Of a stretch of 64,000 nucleotides of DNA, positions 35,208-44,163 are shown piece by piece (position 1 is the first letter of the stretch; each line of letters begins with the position of its first letter). Source of the DNA: Kiritimatiellia bacterium (lineage in GTDB: Bacteria > Verrucomicrobiota > Kiritimatiellia > CAIVKH01); the NCBI GenBank assembly GCA_027493775.1, contig JAOSKE010000001.1, positions 929,651 through 993,650 on the forward strand, given 5' to 3'. Below the pieces are notes generated by a model. That model saw nothing but the letters and a program-made list of their open reading frames with translations. It did no database searches and was not told the DNA's origin. Made by a program: the position numbers and the translations under genes.

Positions 35208-36623
35208 TCAAAATTGGAAATAGATAAATGCGCGGCTGCCGGTGTTCGCAAAGGCAATCAACAACAATGCAGCACATGAATACAACAGCGCGCGGGGAAA
35301 AAGAGAGAGGCGCAACGGCGCGAGCTGATCCTTCGTCTTCTCTTGAAGAATCTGGACAATCAGCAGCGGCACGGCGAACACGACGCCCTGAAACACCCAC
35401 GCGCTACACGCCGCAGACCAACCGGGCTGAAAGACCAACGCCTTGAGCATCGCAAGAACATCGTGAATGGAAACGGCACGGAAAAGCAGCCAGCCGAAGC
35501 AGACGGCATGAAACATCGCAACGCGACGCCAAAGCTTACCAAACCCCGAAAGGCTGCGCTCGCTCGTCCCCTCGCCTCGAACAAAACGATGAACCGCCAG
35601 CAAGGCCCCATGGAATGCGCCCCACCAAATAAACGTCCACGCCGCGCCGTGCCATAATCCACCCAGGAGCATGGTGAGCGCTAAATTAATGTACGTTCTG
35701 CGCAGGCCTTTTCGGTTTCCTCCGAGCGGGATGTAGAGGTAGTCGCGCAGCCACGTGGACAGACTGATGTGCCAGCGTCGCCAAAAATCGCTCGGATCCA
35801 GCGCGAAATACGGGTTTCTGAAATTGATCATGATGTTGAAACCCATAAACGAACCGAGTCCGCGCGCCATATCGCTGTAAGCCGAAAAGTCGCAATAGAT
35901 TTGGAGCGCAAACGCATAGATAGCCGTCAGCACGGTCCCCGTCGTCCACTCAACCTGCCCGGAAAAAACCTGATCCGCCCAAACGGCAAGGTTGTCACCG
36001 ATTACAACCTTCTTAAATAACCCCCAGAAAAACAACCAGCAGCCCATTTGAATACCCGACCACGTAACCACACGAGGACGCTGTACCTGCCCCAAAAGAT
36101 TCGAAGCGCGCTCAATTGGTCCGGCAACCAACTGGGTGAAGAACGACACAAACAGCGCGTATTCAAAAAACGAATTCGCCGGCTTCAGCTGCCCGCGATA
36201 CACGTCGAGCGTGTAACTCATGGACTGGAACGTATAAAAAGAAATGCCAACCGGCAGAATGATTCGCAGGTGAAGGTGCGTCGGGTTAAATCCGAATGCC
36301 GCAAGCAGTGTTTCGGCGCTGTCTGCGAAAAAGTTGAAATACTTGAAGAACGCCAGCACCCCGAGATTGACGATAACGCTGAACGCCATCCATCGGTGGC
36401 GGGTATGCATCGCATCACTACGCGCAGCAAAAATTCTGCGGGATGCGACGTAGTCCACGCTGGTGGATAGCGCGATCAAAGAAAGAAAGCGCCAGTCCCA
36501 ACAACCGTAGAAAAAATAACTGGCTACAAGGAGAAGGTGATTTTGCCAACGATGGTTCAACAGCAAGTAAGCTGAATACACCACCGCGAAGAAGACGACA
36601 AAATCAAGTGAGTTGAACAGCAT
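35208..36623 (-). CDS. MBOAT family O-acyltransferase (AlgI-like)
   Basis: A 471 aa polytopic membrane O-acyltransferase. It opens with the AlgI-type N-terminus MLFNSLDFVVFFAVVYSAY. Further family marks are FPVGISFYTFQSMSYTLDVYRGQ, FFTQLVAGPIERAS and DFWRRWHISLSTWLRDYLYIPLGGNR in two blocks, and the catalytic His region GLWHGAAWTFIWWGAFHG. In alginate and related systems this enzyme passes acetyl groups across the membrane to an SGNH-type partner, which is encoded next to it here. No polysaccharide synthase lies beside them, so the acylated polymer is not identified. Confidence 0.92.
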   Translation of the reverse strand: MLFNSLDFVVFFAVVYSAYLLLNHRWQNHLLLVASYFFYGCWDWRFLSLIALSTSVDYVASRRIFAARSDAMHTRHRWMAFSVIVNLGVLAFFKYFNFFADSAETLLAAFGFNPTHLHLRIILPVGISFYTFQSMSYTLDVYRGQLKPANSFFEYALFVSFFTQLVAGPIERASNLLGQVQRPRVVTWSGIQMGCWLFFWGLFKKVVIGDNLAVWADQVFSGQVEWTTGTVLTAIYAFALQIYCDFSAYSDMARGLGSFMGFNIMINFRNPYFALDPSDFWRRWHISLSTWLRDYLYIPLGGNRKGLRRTYINLALTMLLGGLWHGAAWTFIWWGAFHGALLAVHRFVRGEGTSERSLSGFGKLWRRVAMFHAVCFGWLLFRAVSIHDVLAMLKALVFQPGWSAACSAWVFQGVVFAVPLLIVQILQEKTKDQLAPLRLSLFPRALLYSCAALLLIAFANTGSRAFIYFQF

Positions 36624-36686
36624 GCTCTACTTCAAACGGATGCAGTCTCTGTCTCCAGCAGTCGAACTTCAAGCCTAAGTGTGGCT

Positions 36687-37256
36687 CTATTTGCTCCCCG
36701 GATGAGTGATCGGTTCGCTCTTCGCGCACAGGGGACAGTCTTCTGGTTTCCAGGTTGTGGGTTCCCACCGTAAGAGGCTGGTGACGGGGACATCGAAAGC
36801 AGCTTTGCCGCCGCTGCGATCCACGAGGACGCAGATGGAGTCAACGATCCCACCGTTGGCGCGGACGATTTCAATGGTTTCTTGAATCCGGCCGCCGCGT
36901 GTCATCACGTCTTCGGCAACCAGAAAACGTTCGCCGGGTTTGATGGCAAAGCGGCGCAACTCCAATTTGTTGTTTTGCTTTTCGACGAAGATAAATCGCT
37001 TATTAAGCGCACGGGCCATTTCCTGGCCGATGACCAACCCGCCCATTGCAGGCGCAATCACGGTATCAATCGGCGCGTTACGCTCATTCCACTTCCCGGC
37101 GAGCGCAGCGCAGAGTTTTTCCACGACGCGCGGCCACTGACAAACCAACGCGCACTGAAAATACTGATCGCTGTGCAGACCGGAACGCAGCTCAAAGTGA
37201 CCCGAGAGCAACGCATTCGTCTCGCGAAAAATCTGAAATACGTCTTCTGAATTCAT
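36687..37256 (-). CDS. pyrE: Orotate phosphoribosyltransferase
   Basis: Pyrimidine biosynthesis enzyme making OMP from orotate and PRPP. The PRPP loop is RFLVAEDVMTRGGRIQETIE, and VIAPAMGGLVIGQEMARAL and RFIFVEKQNNKLELRRF complete the family pattern. Start at ATG 37256 (MNSEDVFQIF) gives 189 aa, a normal length. The track ORF continues upstream through the interspersed TTCCAA repeat and into sugE, which is not coding. The TTCCAA repeat hairpin with a T-run lies just upstream. The gene follows sugE and ahcY on the same strand. Confidence 0.93.
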   Translation of the reverse strand: MNSEDVFQIFRETNALLSGHFELRSGLHSDQYFQCALVCQWPRVVEKLCAALAGKWNERNAPIDTVIAPAMGGLVIGQEMARALNKRFIFVEKQNNKLELRRFAIKPGERFLVAEDVMTRGGRIQETIEIVRANGGIVDSICVLVDRSGGKAAFDVPVTSLLRWEPTTWKPEDCPLCAKSEPITHPGSK

Positions 37257-37265
37257 GTCCGTATT

Positions 37266-37320
37266 TTTCCAAGGGTTGGAAGTCCGGCGAGAACAAACTT
37301 CCAATCCTTGGAAGTTTTTT
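37266..37320. repeat. Interspersed TTCCAA/TTGGAA intergenic repeat, copy 1
   Basis: Two palindromic units, TTCCAAGGGTTGGAA and CTTCCAATCCTTGGAAG, are separated by about 15 bases and followed by a TTTTTT run on the plus strand. A second copy of the same layout lies at 46631-46685. Both lie directly upstream of a minus-strand start codon (pyrE here, mraY there). Confidence 0.75.
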
Positions 37321-37329
37321 CGCCCCCAT

Positions 37330-37663
37330 TTACGCGCCAAGGCGCAGCAGCGCGACACCACCGATAATTGACGCCACGCCAAGGAAGCGCAACGGCCCGG
37401 CTGCGTCGCCGAAGAGCGCAATGCCTAAAAAGAAAGGTGCCGACGGCCCCAATTCCTGTCCACACCGCGTAGGCGACGCCGATGGGGATCACGCGCTGAA
37501 CGTGATAAAGCAAAAACATGCTCAGCGCGAGACACCCCACCGCCATCATCAAACCTATCGCATAGGCGCGGCCACCGCCTTGGGCCACTTTGAGACCGAG
37601 CGCCCAGCCCATCTCGAACAAACCCGCGATAACGAGCACAACCCAAGCGATGCCGTGCGACAT
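37330..37663 (-). CDS. sugE: SMR-family transporter, Gdx/SugE type, frameshifted
   Basis: Small multidrug-resistance protein of four helices. The SugE subtype is suggested by the opening WVVLVIAGLFEMGWALGLK and by AYAVWTGIGAVGTF; members of this subtype export guanidinium. The track ORF goes off-frame at FLFRHCALRR. Dropping one T from the CTTTTTAGG run (minus strand, near 37421-37426) restores LGIALFGDAAGPLRFLGVAS, then IIGGVALLRLGA and a stop at 37330, giving about 110 aa, the normal length. The indel lies in a homopolymer, so an assembly error is likely. It starts eight bases after the ahcY stop. Confidence 0.85.
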
Positions 37664-37671
37664 TTTACGAA

Positions 37672-39081
37672 TTAGTAGCGATAGTGCGCGGCCTTGAACG
37701 GGCCGTTCACCGGTATGCCCAAGTAAGCGGCCTGCGCCTTCGAAAGCTTGTCCAGCGTGATACCGAGCTTCTGCAAGTGCAGTTGTGCGACACGCTCATC
37801 CAGATGCTTCGGCAGGGTGTACACGCCCACCGGATATTTCGCAGTGTTTGCGTACAGCTCAATCTGAGCCAGAACTTGATTCGTGAAGCTGTTCGACATC
37901 ACAAAGCTCGGGTGGCCCGTCGCACAGCCGAGGTTCACCAAACGGCCTTCCGCGAGAAGAATAATGCTCTTCTTGTTCGGGAAGGTGATCTGATGGACCT
38001 GCGGCTTGATCTCCGTCCACTTGTACTTCTTCAGCGCTTCAACCTGAATCTCGCTATCAAAATGACCAATGTTGCAGACAATCGCCATGTGCTTCATCTG
38101 GCGCATGTGTTTCTCTGTGATGACATCGCAGCAGCCGGTGGTCGTAACGAAAATATCGCCGTGTTTCACCGCTTCGTCCATCGGCATCACTTCGTAGCCT
38201 TCCATCGCAGCTTGCAGTGCGCAGATGGGGTCAATCTCAGTGATGATCACGCGGGCGCGCTGACCGCGCAGAGATTGGGCAGAGCCTTTACCTACGTCGC
38301 CGAATCCGGCAACGACGGCAACCTTGCCCGAGAGCATCACGTCTGTCGCACGGTTGATCGCGTCCACCAATGAATGGCGGCAACCATAGACGTTGTCGAA
38401 CTTCGACTTCGTCACAGAGTCATTCACGTTGAATGCGGGGAAGAGCAGCTCGCGGCGGTCCATCATCTGATACAGGCGATGCACACCCGTCGTGGTCTCT
38501 TCGCTTACGCCGCGAATTTCACGCGCGAGGCGGTGGAAGCGTGTCGGATCCCGCTTCACGGACTTGCGAGCTTGTGCGAGAAGAACGGCTTCCTCCACAC
38601 TGCCCGGTTTGCGATCCAATACTTTCATGTCTTCTTCCGCGCGGAAGCCGAGGTGAACGAGCAACGTTGCGTCGCCACCGTCGTCGAGAATCATATTCGG
38701 GCCAGCGCCGTTGCCCCAATCGAGAATACGGTCTGTGAACTCCCAGTACTGCTCCAGCGTCTCGCCCTTGAACGCGAACACCGGCGTGCCAGTGGCCGCA
38801 ATCGCAGCCGCTGCGTGATCCTGCGTGGAGAAAATATTGCAGGACGCCCAGCGCACTTTTGCGCCGAGATGTTGCAGCGTCTCGATCAGCACGGCGGTTT
38901 GAATCGTCATGTGCAACGAACCCGCGATGCGTGCGCCCTTCAACGGCTTCTGCTTTCCATACTCTTCGCGCAGCGCCATCAGGCCCGGCATCTCGTACTC
39001 AGCCAGCTCAATTTCTTTCCGGCCAAAATCCGCCAGCTTGATATCCTTCACCACGTAATCTTTTGACACGTTCTTCGCCAT
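37672..39081 (-). CDS. ahcY: Adenosylhomocysteinase
   Basis: NAD-dependent hydrolase converting S-adenosylhomocysteine to adenosine and homocysteine, relieving product inhibition of methyltransferases. At 469 aa it is the usual bacterial length. Seen are [15 protein letters not shown], the NAD-binding [33 protein letters not shown] and the C-terminal [18 protein letters not shown] ending HYRY. The start has a CAGGAGAG Shine-Dalgarno. It is preceded on the same strand by an ArsR-methyltransferase gene, a pairing known for SahR control of the methionine cycle, and followed by sugE after eight bases. Confidence 0.97.
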   Translation of the reverse strand: MAKNVSKDYVVKDIKLADFGRKEIELAEYEMPGLMALREEYGKQKPLKGARIAGSLHMTIQTAVLIETLQHLGAKVRWASCNIFSTQDHAAAAIAATGTPVFAFKGETLEQYWEFTDRILDWGNGAGPNMILDDGGDATLLVHLGFRAEEDMKVLDRKPGSVEEAVLLAQARKSVKRDPTRFHRLAREIRGVSEETTTGVHRLYQMMDRRELLFPAFNVNDSVTKSKFDNVYGCRHSLVDAINRATDVMLSGKVAVVAGFGDVGKGSAQSLRGQRARVIITEIDPICALQAAMEGYEVMPMDEAVKHGDIFVTTTGCCDVITEKHMRQMKHMAIVCNIGHFDSEIQVEALKKYKWTEIKPQVHQITFPNKKSIILLAEGRLVNLGCATGHPSFVMSNSFTNQVLAQIELYANTAKYPVGVYTLPKHLDERVAQLHLQKLGITLDKLSKAQAAYLGIPVNGPFKAAHYRY

Positions 39082-39185
39082 TCTACTCTCCTGTTTGTAA
39101 AAGGTTTTTCACTCCACACTCGATTTTTCGGTCATCGCGCCGGTTGGCGCGCGATGAATGAATCCACTTCGGCGCCTTTCGTTGC

Positions 39186-40127
39186 TCAGTTGCCCGCCTT
39201 GCGCCCCACCACCAACAATACGGTTAGATCAGTCGGTGCTGTCGCGCTTGCCATCGGCAACCGCTCGACGCGCTCCGCGTTCAGATCGGCATCGCGCAGC
39301 CATGCGCGAAGCTCATCTTCCTCGAAGCCCATCCACTGATCCGCCCATTCCTTGCGCACCCATTCCTGATCGTGTCGCGCAAGATCCAAAATCACCAACG
39401 TCCCGCCCTTGCGGAGCAAGCGCGCGGCCTCGCGTATCGCACACTCGGGACGCGCCGCATGGTGCAGGGACTGACTGAAAAACACCGCGTCGAAAGCGTC
39501 ACCCGGAAGCGCGATTTTTTCAAAATCGCTTTCCACCGTCTTCACCTGTGGGGCAACTCCCGCCTCTTTTGCGCGTGAATGGAGCAGGCGCAACATTGCC
39601 TTCGATTGATCCACCGCCGCGACACTCTTCGCGAATCGGGCGAGCAGCAAGGTCAGCGCGCCTTCGCCGCAACCAAGATCGGCCACACGCTGACCGGAGA
39701 ATCCCGCCGCGAGTCCGGTCGCAAGTGCCGACCAGCCGCCACCCGGTTGCGTCAGCTCGCCGTATCGGCCAGCGAGTTTTTCAAAAAAATCCTTACTCCG
39801 TTTGCGACGCTGGTCCAGTATGCGACGAATCGCCACGGCATCGCTCTTGGTCGTTGAGAGTTTGCTGAAGCGACGCTCCAACACGGTGGTCAATTCACGA
39901 TCTTCTAACAGTTTGCCGCGCCGGTTGTAAATCGAAGTACCCTCGCGGCGGGCCTCAATCAATCCAGCTTCTCGCAAGATTTTTAATTGGCGGCTCACCG
40001 TGGGCTGTGCCGTACCCATCACCGTCGCCAATTCTGCAACGGATAATTCCGCCGCCATCACGACGTTCAGCAGTCGAAGCCGGACATCATCCGCAAGTGC
40101 GCGAAATAGATTGGTTGAACTCGCCAT
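39186..40127 (-). CDS. ArsR-type regulator fused to SAM methyltransferase domain (SahR-like)
   Basis: About 313 aa from the favoured start MASSTNLF; ATG 40145 is an alternative. Residues about 5-95 form an ArsR winged helix (RALADDVRLRLLNVV, ELATVMGTAQPTVSRQLKILREAG). Residues about 135-300 form a class I methyltransferase domain with motif I VADLGCGEGALTLLLARF and FDAVFFSQSLHHAARPE. This fusion is typical of the ubiE/ArsR family, including SahR, which senses S-adenosylhomocysteine and represses ahcY. It lies directly upstream of ahcY on the same strand, which supports that role. A palindromic AT-rich site overlaps its start region. Confidence 0.85.
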   Translation of the reverse strand: MASSTNLFRALADDVRLRLLNVVMAAELSVAELATVMGTAQPTVSRQLKILREAGLIEARREGTSIYNRRGKLLEDRELTTVLERRFSKLSTTKSDAVAIRRILDQRRKRSKDFFEKLAGRYGELTQPGGGWSALATGLAAGFSGQRVADLGCGEGALTLLLARFAKSVAAVDQSKAMLRLLHSRAKEAGVAPQVKTVESDFEKIALPGDAFDAVFFSQSLHHAARPECAIREAARLLRKGGTLVILDLARHDQEWVRKEWADQWMGFEEDELRAWLRDADLNAERVERLPMASATAPTDLTVLLVVGRKAGN

Positions 40128-40130
40128 ATA

Positions 40131-40158
40131 TTTATATTTCCGCATACAAGAATATATC
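40131..40158. promoter_or_regulatory. Putative SahR-like operator
   Basis: TATATTTC and GAATATAT form an imperfect inverted repeat with a 9-base spacer (CGCATACAA) just upstream of the favoured start. The location fits autoregulation. The pattern is AT-rich and could be a promoter element alone. Confidence 0.35.
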
Positions 40159-40350
40159 CCCCCCTCCCCTTTGCAAAGCCTGAAAGCGCCTGAATTCTGG
40201 GCGACAAAAATGGGCCGTGCGCAACTTTTCGCCCAAGGAGTTCGCACAACAAATGGGCGAGCGCGAGTCGGTCGCCTCAAAAAAGTGGACGGGATGGCGC
40301 ATCATAGCGCACAGTAAGTGGTTGTTGGTGCTGGATGAACCGGGAGGAGC

Positions 40351-41865
40351 ATGTTGCCTGAACACAAGCCGTTGAAAGACGCGCCGACCTCGTGCGCAGA
40401 GCGTTGGTTCAAACTGTCAGAAAACAACACCACCGTACGCACGGAAATTGCAGCGGGCCTGACGACGTTTCTCACCATGGCGTACATCATTTTTGTGCAA
40501 CCCGCTGTGTTGTCCGGTTCCATGTTTGGGTTCTCCACCGGTATTGATTTCGGCGCCGTGACCTTTGCCACGTGTGTCGCGGCGGCGATTGCCACTGCGA
40601 CAATGGGACTTTATGCGCGCTACCCCATCGCCCTTGCACCTGGAATGGGAGTTAACTTTTTCTTTGTCTTCTCCATCCTCCCCGCTGCTGCCGCAGCGGG
40701 CTTCGAGGCTCCGTGGCAAACTGCGCTCGGCATTGTTTTTATCTCGGGTGTCTTGTTCCTCCTCATCTCGTTAACGAGTTTTCGTACGCAACTCATACAC
40801 GCGCTCAGCCCGAGCATGAAAAACGGGATTACGGTCGGAATCGGTCTTTTTATCGCCTTCATCGGGTTGCAAAATACGGGGTTGATTATCACGGGAGCTT
40901 CTATCATCCCCAGCGATCCGCCCACACTCGCTTCCGGCACGCTTGTAAAACTTAACCCACAGTTTTCCTCGCCGGACCTGCTGATCTTTTTTTGTTGGCC
41001 TTCTTCTCACGAGCGTACTCCATGCGCGGCGAAAATGGGGTCGGTACTGTGGGGCATTCTCGGGAGTGGCGCACTGGCTATTCTGCTCCGTCTAGCACTG
41101 CCGGAACTCGCACCGGGAATCTGGGAGCTTCCCGTTGTTCAATCCTCTGCTCTCGCAACAAAGCTTACCCTGCCCTCTACTGCAACTCCGGTGTGGCAGT
41201 GGTTTTTCTCAAAACCTCCTTCGCCCGCGCCAGTCGCATTGCGCTTTGATCTCATCGGTGCACTTTCCGTAACGATGTGGCCGTTCATCCTCATTTTCCT
41301 GTTCATGGACATGTTTGACACCATCGGAACCCTCGTGGGGATTGCCGAGCAGGCAGGTTTCATAAAGAACGACAAACTACCCCGCGCAAAAGAGGCCCTG
41401 CTTGCCGACGCGGTTGGGACCGTCGTCGGCGCCAGTCTCGGAACGAGTACGGTCACCAGTTTTATTGAAAGCGCCACCGGGGTTGAACAAGGCGGGCGCA
41501 CGGGACTGACAAGCCTCACAACTGCTTTGCTGTTTATTCTCGCTCTATTTTTCAGCCCGTTGATTGAGCTGATCGGCAGCTATCCACCCATCACTGCGCC
41601 AGCACTTGTAACGGTCGGTGCATTGATGATGCAAAATGTCACAAAAATTACATGGAACGATCCCAGCGAAGCCATCCCCGCTTTTCTCATTCTACTCGGC
41701 ATCCCACTCAGTTTCTCCATCGGCGATGGACTCGCCCTTGGATTCATTAGCTACCCGATCATCAAATTACTTTCAGGGCGCGGTCGCGAAACGAGTTGGT
41801 TGATGTACATCCTCGCTGCCATCCTCCTCGCCTACTTCATACTGATTCGCGCACGATTGGGATAA
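40351..41865 (+). CDS. NCS2 family purine permease (AzgA type), with internal frame swap
   Basis: A 504 aa membrane transporter of the AzgA branch (adenine, guanine, hypoxanthine). Family marks are RTEIAAGLTTFLTMAYIIFVQP, PIALAPGMGVNFFFVF, MDMFDTIGTLVGIAEQAG and GTSTVTSFIESATGVEQGGRTGLTS in two blocks. Between about 40988 and 41034 the text FCWPSSHERTPCAAKMG is out of character. Reading that stretch one frame over gives FVGLLLTSVLHARRK, the expected helix. The swap starts at a T7 run and ends at an A4 run, so two compensating indels are likely. No purine riboswitch is evident upstream. The gene is convergent with ftsW. Confidence 0.9.
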   Translation: MLPEHKPLKDAPTSCAERWFKLSENNTTVRTEIAAGLTTFLTMAYIIFVQPAVLSGSMFGFSTGIDFGAVTFATCVAAAIATATMGLYARYPIALAPGMGVNFFFVFSILPAAAAAGFEAPWQTALGIVFISGVLFLLISLTSFRTQLIHALSPSMKNGITVGIGLFIAFIGLQNTGLIITGASIIPSDPPTLASGTLVKLNPQFSSPDLLIFFCWPSSHERTPCAAKMGSVLWGILGSGALAILLRLALPELAPGIWELPVVQSSALATKLTLPSTATPVWQWFFSKPPSPAPVALRFDLIGALSVTMWPFILIFLFMDMFDTIGTLVGIAEQAGFIKNDKLPRAKEALLADAVGTVVGASLGTSTVTSFIESATGVEQGGRTGLTSLTTALLFILALFFSPLIELIGSYPPITAPALVTVGALMMQNVTKITWNDPSEAIPAFLILLGIPLSFSIGDGLALGFISYPIIKLLSGRGRETSWLMYILAAILLAYFILIRARLG

Positions 41866-41918
41866 TCAGCCGATTTTTGACGGGAAATCGCCCCGCTAAA
41901 AGCTTTCGGCTTCTTCTG

Positions 41919-43037
41919 TCAGCGACCGCTCTTTCGGAAATTTTGTACCGGAGGCTCAGTCGCCTGGTTCGCAATGGCAAGGAGAAGGCCGATCATCGTC
42001 AATGTTACGACCATGCTGGTGCCGCCAAAGCTGATGAAGGGGAGCGCGATTCCCTTTGTCGGCACAGCGCCGGTGACGACGGCGATATTGATCGCGGCTT
42101 GCAGAGTAATCACGCAGGTCAGGCCGAGCGCGAGCAAGCGATTAAAAGAGTCGGCAGCGCGCAATGCGATTCGCAGGCCGCAGAAAAATATCACACCGAA
42201 CAGCGTCAGCACGCTGAGCGTGCCGATCATGCCCAGCTCTTCGCCAATGATTGCAAAAATGAAATCGGTGTGGGCCTCGGGCAAATAATAGCGCTTCTGC
42301 AAACTCTCCCCCAAGCCCACCCCCCGCCAGCCGCCCGCGATAAATGCGTAGAGCGCATTGAGCAACTGATAGGCTTCCGTGTCCGCATACATCTCGGGAT
42401 TCCGAAATGCGATGATTCGGCGCATACGCACCGGATTCTGCATAATCATCACAACCATGCCGCTGACAGATGCGGCACCAGTAAGGAACCAGTGACTGAA
42501 CCGAGCGCCATTAGCCCACAGCATTACAAAGGCAACAGCACCGAGCAAAATCGTCGTACCGAAGTCAGGCTCAACAAAGATCGGAAAGATTAGCATTCCC
42601 ATCAGAATCAATGGGACGCCAACACCGGGCCAGTACTCGGATGCGCGACGCTGATTCCGACTCAACCACCAGGCACCGAGAACTACAGTGGCAATTTTCG
42701 CAACTTCAGAGGGCTGCATCCGAATTCCCAAATGCAACCAGCGGCGGCTGCCCTTCACCGCTATACCAACACCAGGAGTCAGCACCGCGATGAGAAGGAT
42801 AAAACTGATCACACCGCCAACGAGCGCAACTCTTTTCCAGACTTCTGGATTTATCCGAGAGGCAATCAGGGCACAAATGATGCCAATAATCAGCGCAACG
42901 GCCTGACGTTTTAGAAAGTAATGCGCATCATTATACGCAGCGAGCGCTTGGGTGGAACTGGCGCTGGACAGCATCACAAAGCCCAGCGCAAGAAGCGCCA
43001 CGACCGACAGAATTAAGACAGTTTTTGTCCGCAACAT
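41919..43037 (-). CDS. ftsW: Lipid II polymerase / cell division protein FtsW
   Basis: SEDS-family glycosyltransferase with about ten helices, 372 aa. Signatures include LGFVMLSSASS in helix 1, NDAHYFLKRQAVALI and a first loop typical of FtsW, GSRRWLHLGIRMQPSEVAKI, ARFSHWFLTGAASVSG and GIALPFISFGGTSMVVTL. Its place at the end of the dcw cluster, downstream of the LysM protein and murD, supports FtsW over RodA. MurG and murC, which often follow, are absent; the strand changes to the purine permease. The gene ends about 50 bp from the convergent permease stop. Confidence 0.92.
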   Translation of the reverse strand: MLRTKTVLILSVVALLALGFVMLSSASSTQALAAYNDAHYFLKRQAVALIIGIICALIASRINPEVWKRVALVGGVISFILLIAVLTPGVGIAVKGSRRWLHLGIRMQPSEVAKIATVVLGAWWLSRNQRRASEYWPGVGVPLILMGMLIFPIFVEPDFGTTILLGAVAFVMLWANGARFSHWFLTGAASVSGMVVMIMQNPVRMRRIIAFRNPEMYADTEAYQLLNALYAFIAGGWRGVGLGESLQKRYYLPEAHTDFIFAIIGEELGMIGTLSVLTLFGVIFFCGLRIALRAADSFNRLLALGLTCVITLQAAINIAVVTGAVPTKGIALPFISFGGTSMVVTLTMIGLLLAIANQATEPPVQNFRKSGR

Positions 43038-43131
43038 TCAAGCAACTCGCCTGTGTTCATCCACAAAAGAAAAGGGGCCTTATGCGCGGCTGCGCAGAAG
43101 ACCCCTCTTCCACAATCACATCATTCTTAAA

Positions 43132-44163
43132 TTACTGCGCAGGCGGGGGAATCTTCAACGTCGTTCCGGCGGAAATCCCCGATGCGTCCGACAGGTTGTT
43201 GAGGTTCAGAATATCCTGCTCCAACACCCCGAAGTTTTGCGCTATTTCGCGAATGGTTTCGCCGGAGCGCAAGGTGTAGTCAAAGGGAATCTGGGCCGGA
43301 TCGAGCAATTGAGCAGGCGCACTTTGCACTGCGGGCGGCGCCGAAGTTTCCACAGCCGACTCAACCGCAGGCGGCGGCTCACTCACTGCGGACGCTGGGG
43401 CTAGCGCTGGGGCGGACTCCTCAGCTTTAACTGCGGGGGCTTCGCTCTTCTTCGCGGGCGCCGCAGCTTTTGCCGAACCACCCGGAATCAGCAATTTCTG
43501 GCCAACGCGAATTCGATTCAGGTCCCTGATCCCATTGGCCTCTGCCAGATCGCGAGCTTTCACTCCATGACGCGCTGCGATTTTTGAAAGGCTGTCGCCC
43601 GACTGCACAACATATTCGCCCGCGCCCGCTGCGGCAGGCTGTGCGACCTTTTTCTGCGCTGGCGCCGCTTTGGCGGGGTGAGCTTTCGCGGCATGAACCG
43701 GAGCCGATTCATCCAAACTCGCATAACTCGGCAGTTTCAACTTCTGACCGATTCGGATCTTGCCGGGGTCTTTGATCCCGTTCAGTTCCGCGATCTCACG
43801 AACCGTCACTCCATGACGCGCCGCAATCTTCGAGAGCGAGTCGCCGCTGGCAACGGTGTACGTTTGTACGGAAGCGGCATCGAGCGAAGATGGCGCGTAT
43901 TCCACTGCGACCGGCGGTTGAAATACCGGGCCGGGCAGCGCTTCGACGGCAGGCACATCCACATCAGCGCGCGGCGGCATAACCGGTGTCGGCGGCGACT
44001 CGACCATTGTTGGTTTTGTGGCGCAGCCCTGAATTACCAAAAAGCCCGCGATGGCCACCACGTGCAATCCGGCAATAATGCCCAACAGCACGGGGCCGCG
44101 CATCTTGCTCCGACGATCATCCGTACCTTGCATGATTACGCTCCAGTTTTTCTTATTTTTCAT
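43132..44163 (-). CDS. Cell-envelope protein with three LysM domains
   Basis: A 343 aa protein. It has a short cytosolic N-terminus, one hydrophobic segment (LLGIIAGLHVVAIAGFLVI) ending at QGC, which may act as a lipobox or plain anchor, then a Pro-rich spacer. Three LysM domains start at about residues 96 (YTVASGDSLSKIAARHG), 165 (YVVQSGDSLSKIAARHG) and 290 (YTLRSGETIREIAQNFG). LysM binds peptidoglycan. Start at 44163 overlaps the murD stop by four bases. ATG 44133 is an alternative. Its position between murD and ftsW suggests a divisome or wall-binding role. No catalytic domain is present. Confidence 0.82.
   Translation of the reverse strand: MKNKKNWSVIMQGTDDRRSKMRGPVLLGIIAGLHVVAIAGFLVIQGCATKPTMVESPPTPVMPPRADVDVPAVEALPGPVFQPPVAVEYAPSSLDAASVQTYTVASGDSLSKIAARHGVTVREIAELNGIKDPGKIRIGQKLKLPSYASLDESAPVHAAKAHPAKAAPAQKKVAQPAAAGAGEYVVQSGDSLSKIAARHGVKARDLAEANGIRDLNRIRVGQKLLIPGGSAKAAAPAKKSEAPAVKAEESAPALAPASAVSEPPPAVESAVETSAPPAVQSAPAQLLDPAQIPFDYTLRSGETIREIAQNFGVLEQDILNLNNLSDASGISAGTTLKIPPPAQ

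Noticed and set aside
39082-39185. SAH riboswitch before ahcY
   Set aside because: A 9-bp hairpin is present (39132-39157), but I see none of the conserved SAH riboswitch core, and a regulator gene explains control better.
40281-40350. Purine riboswitch before the permease
   Set aside because: The 70 bp leader has no recognisable three-way-junction core.
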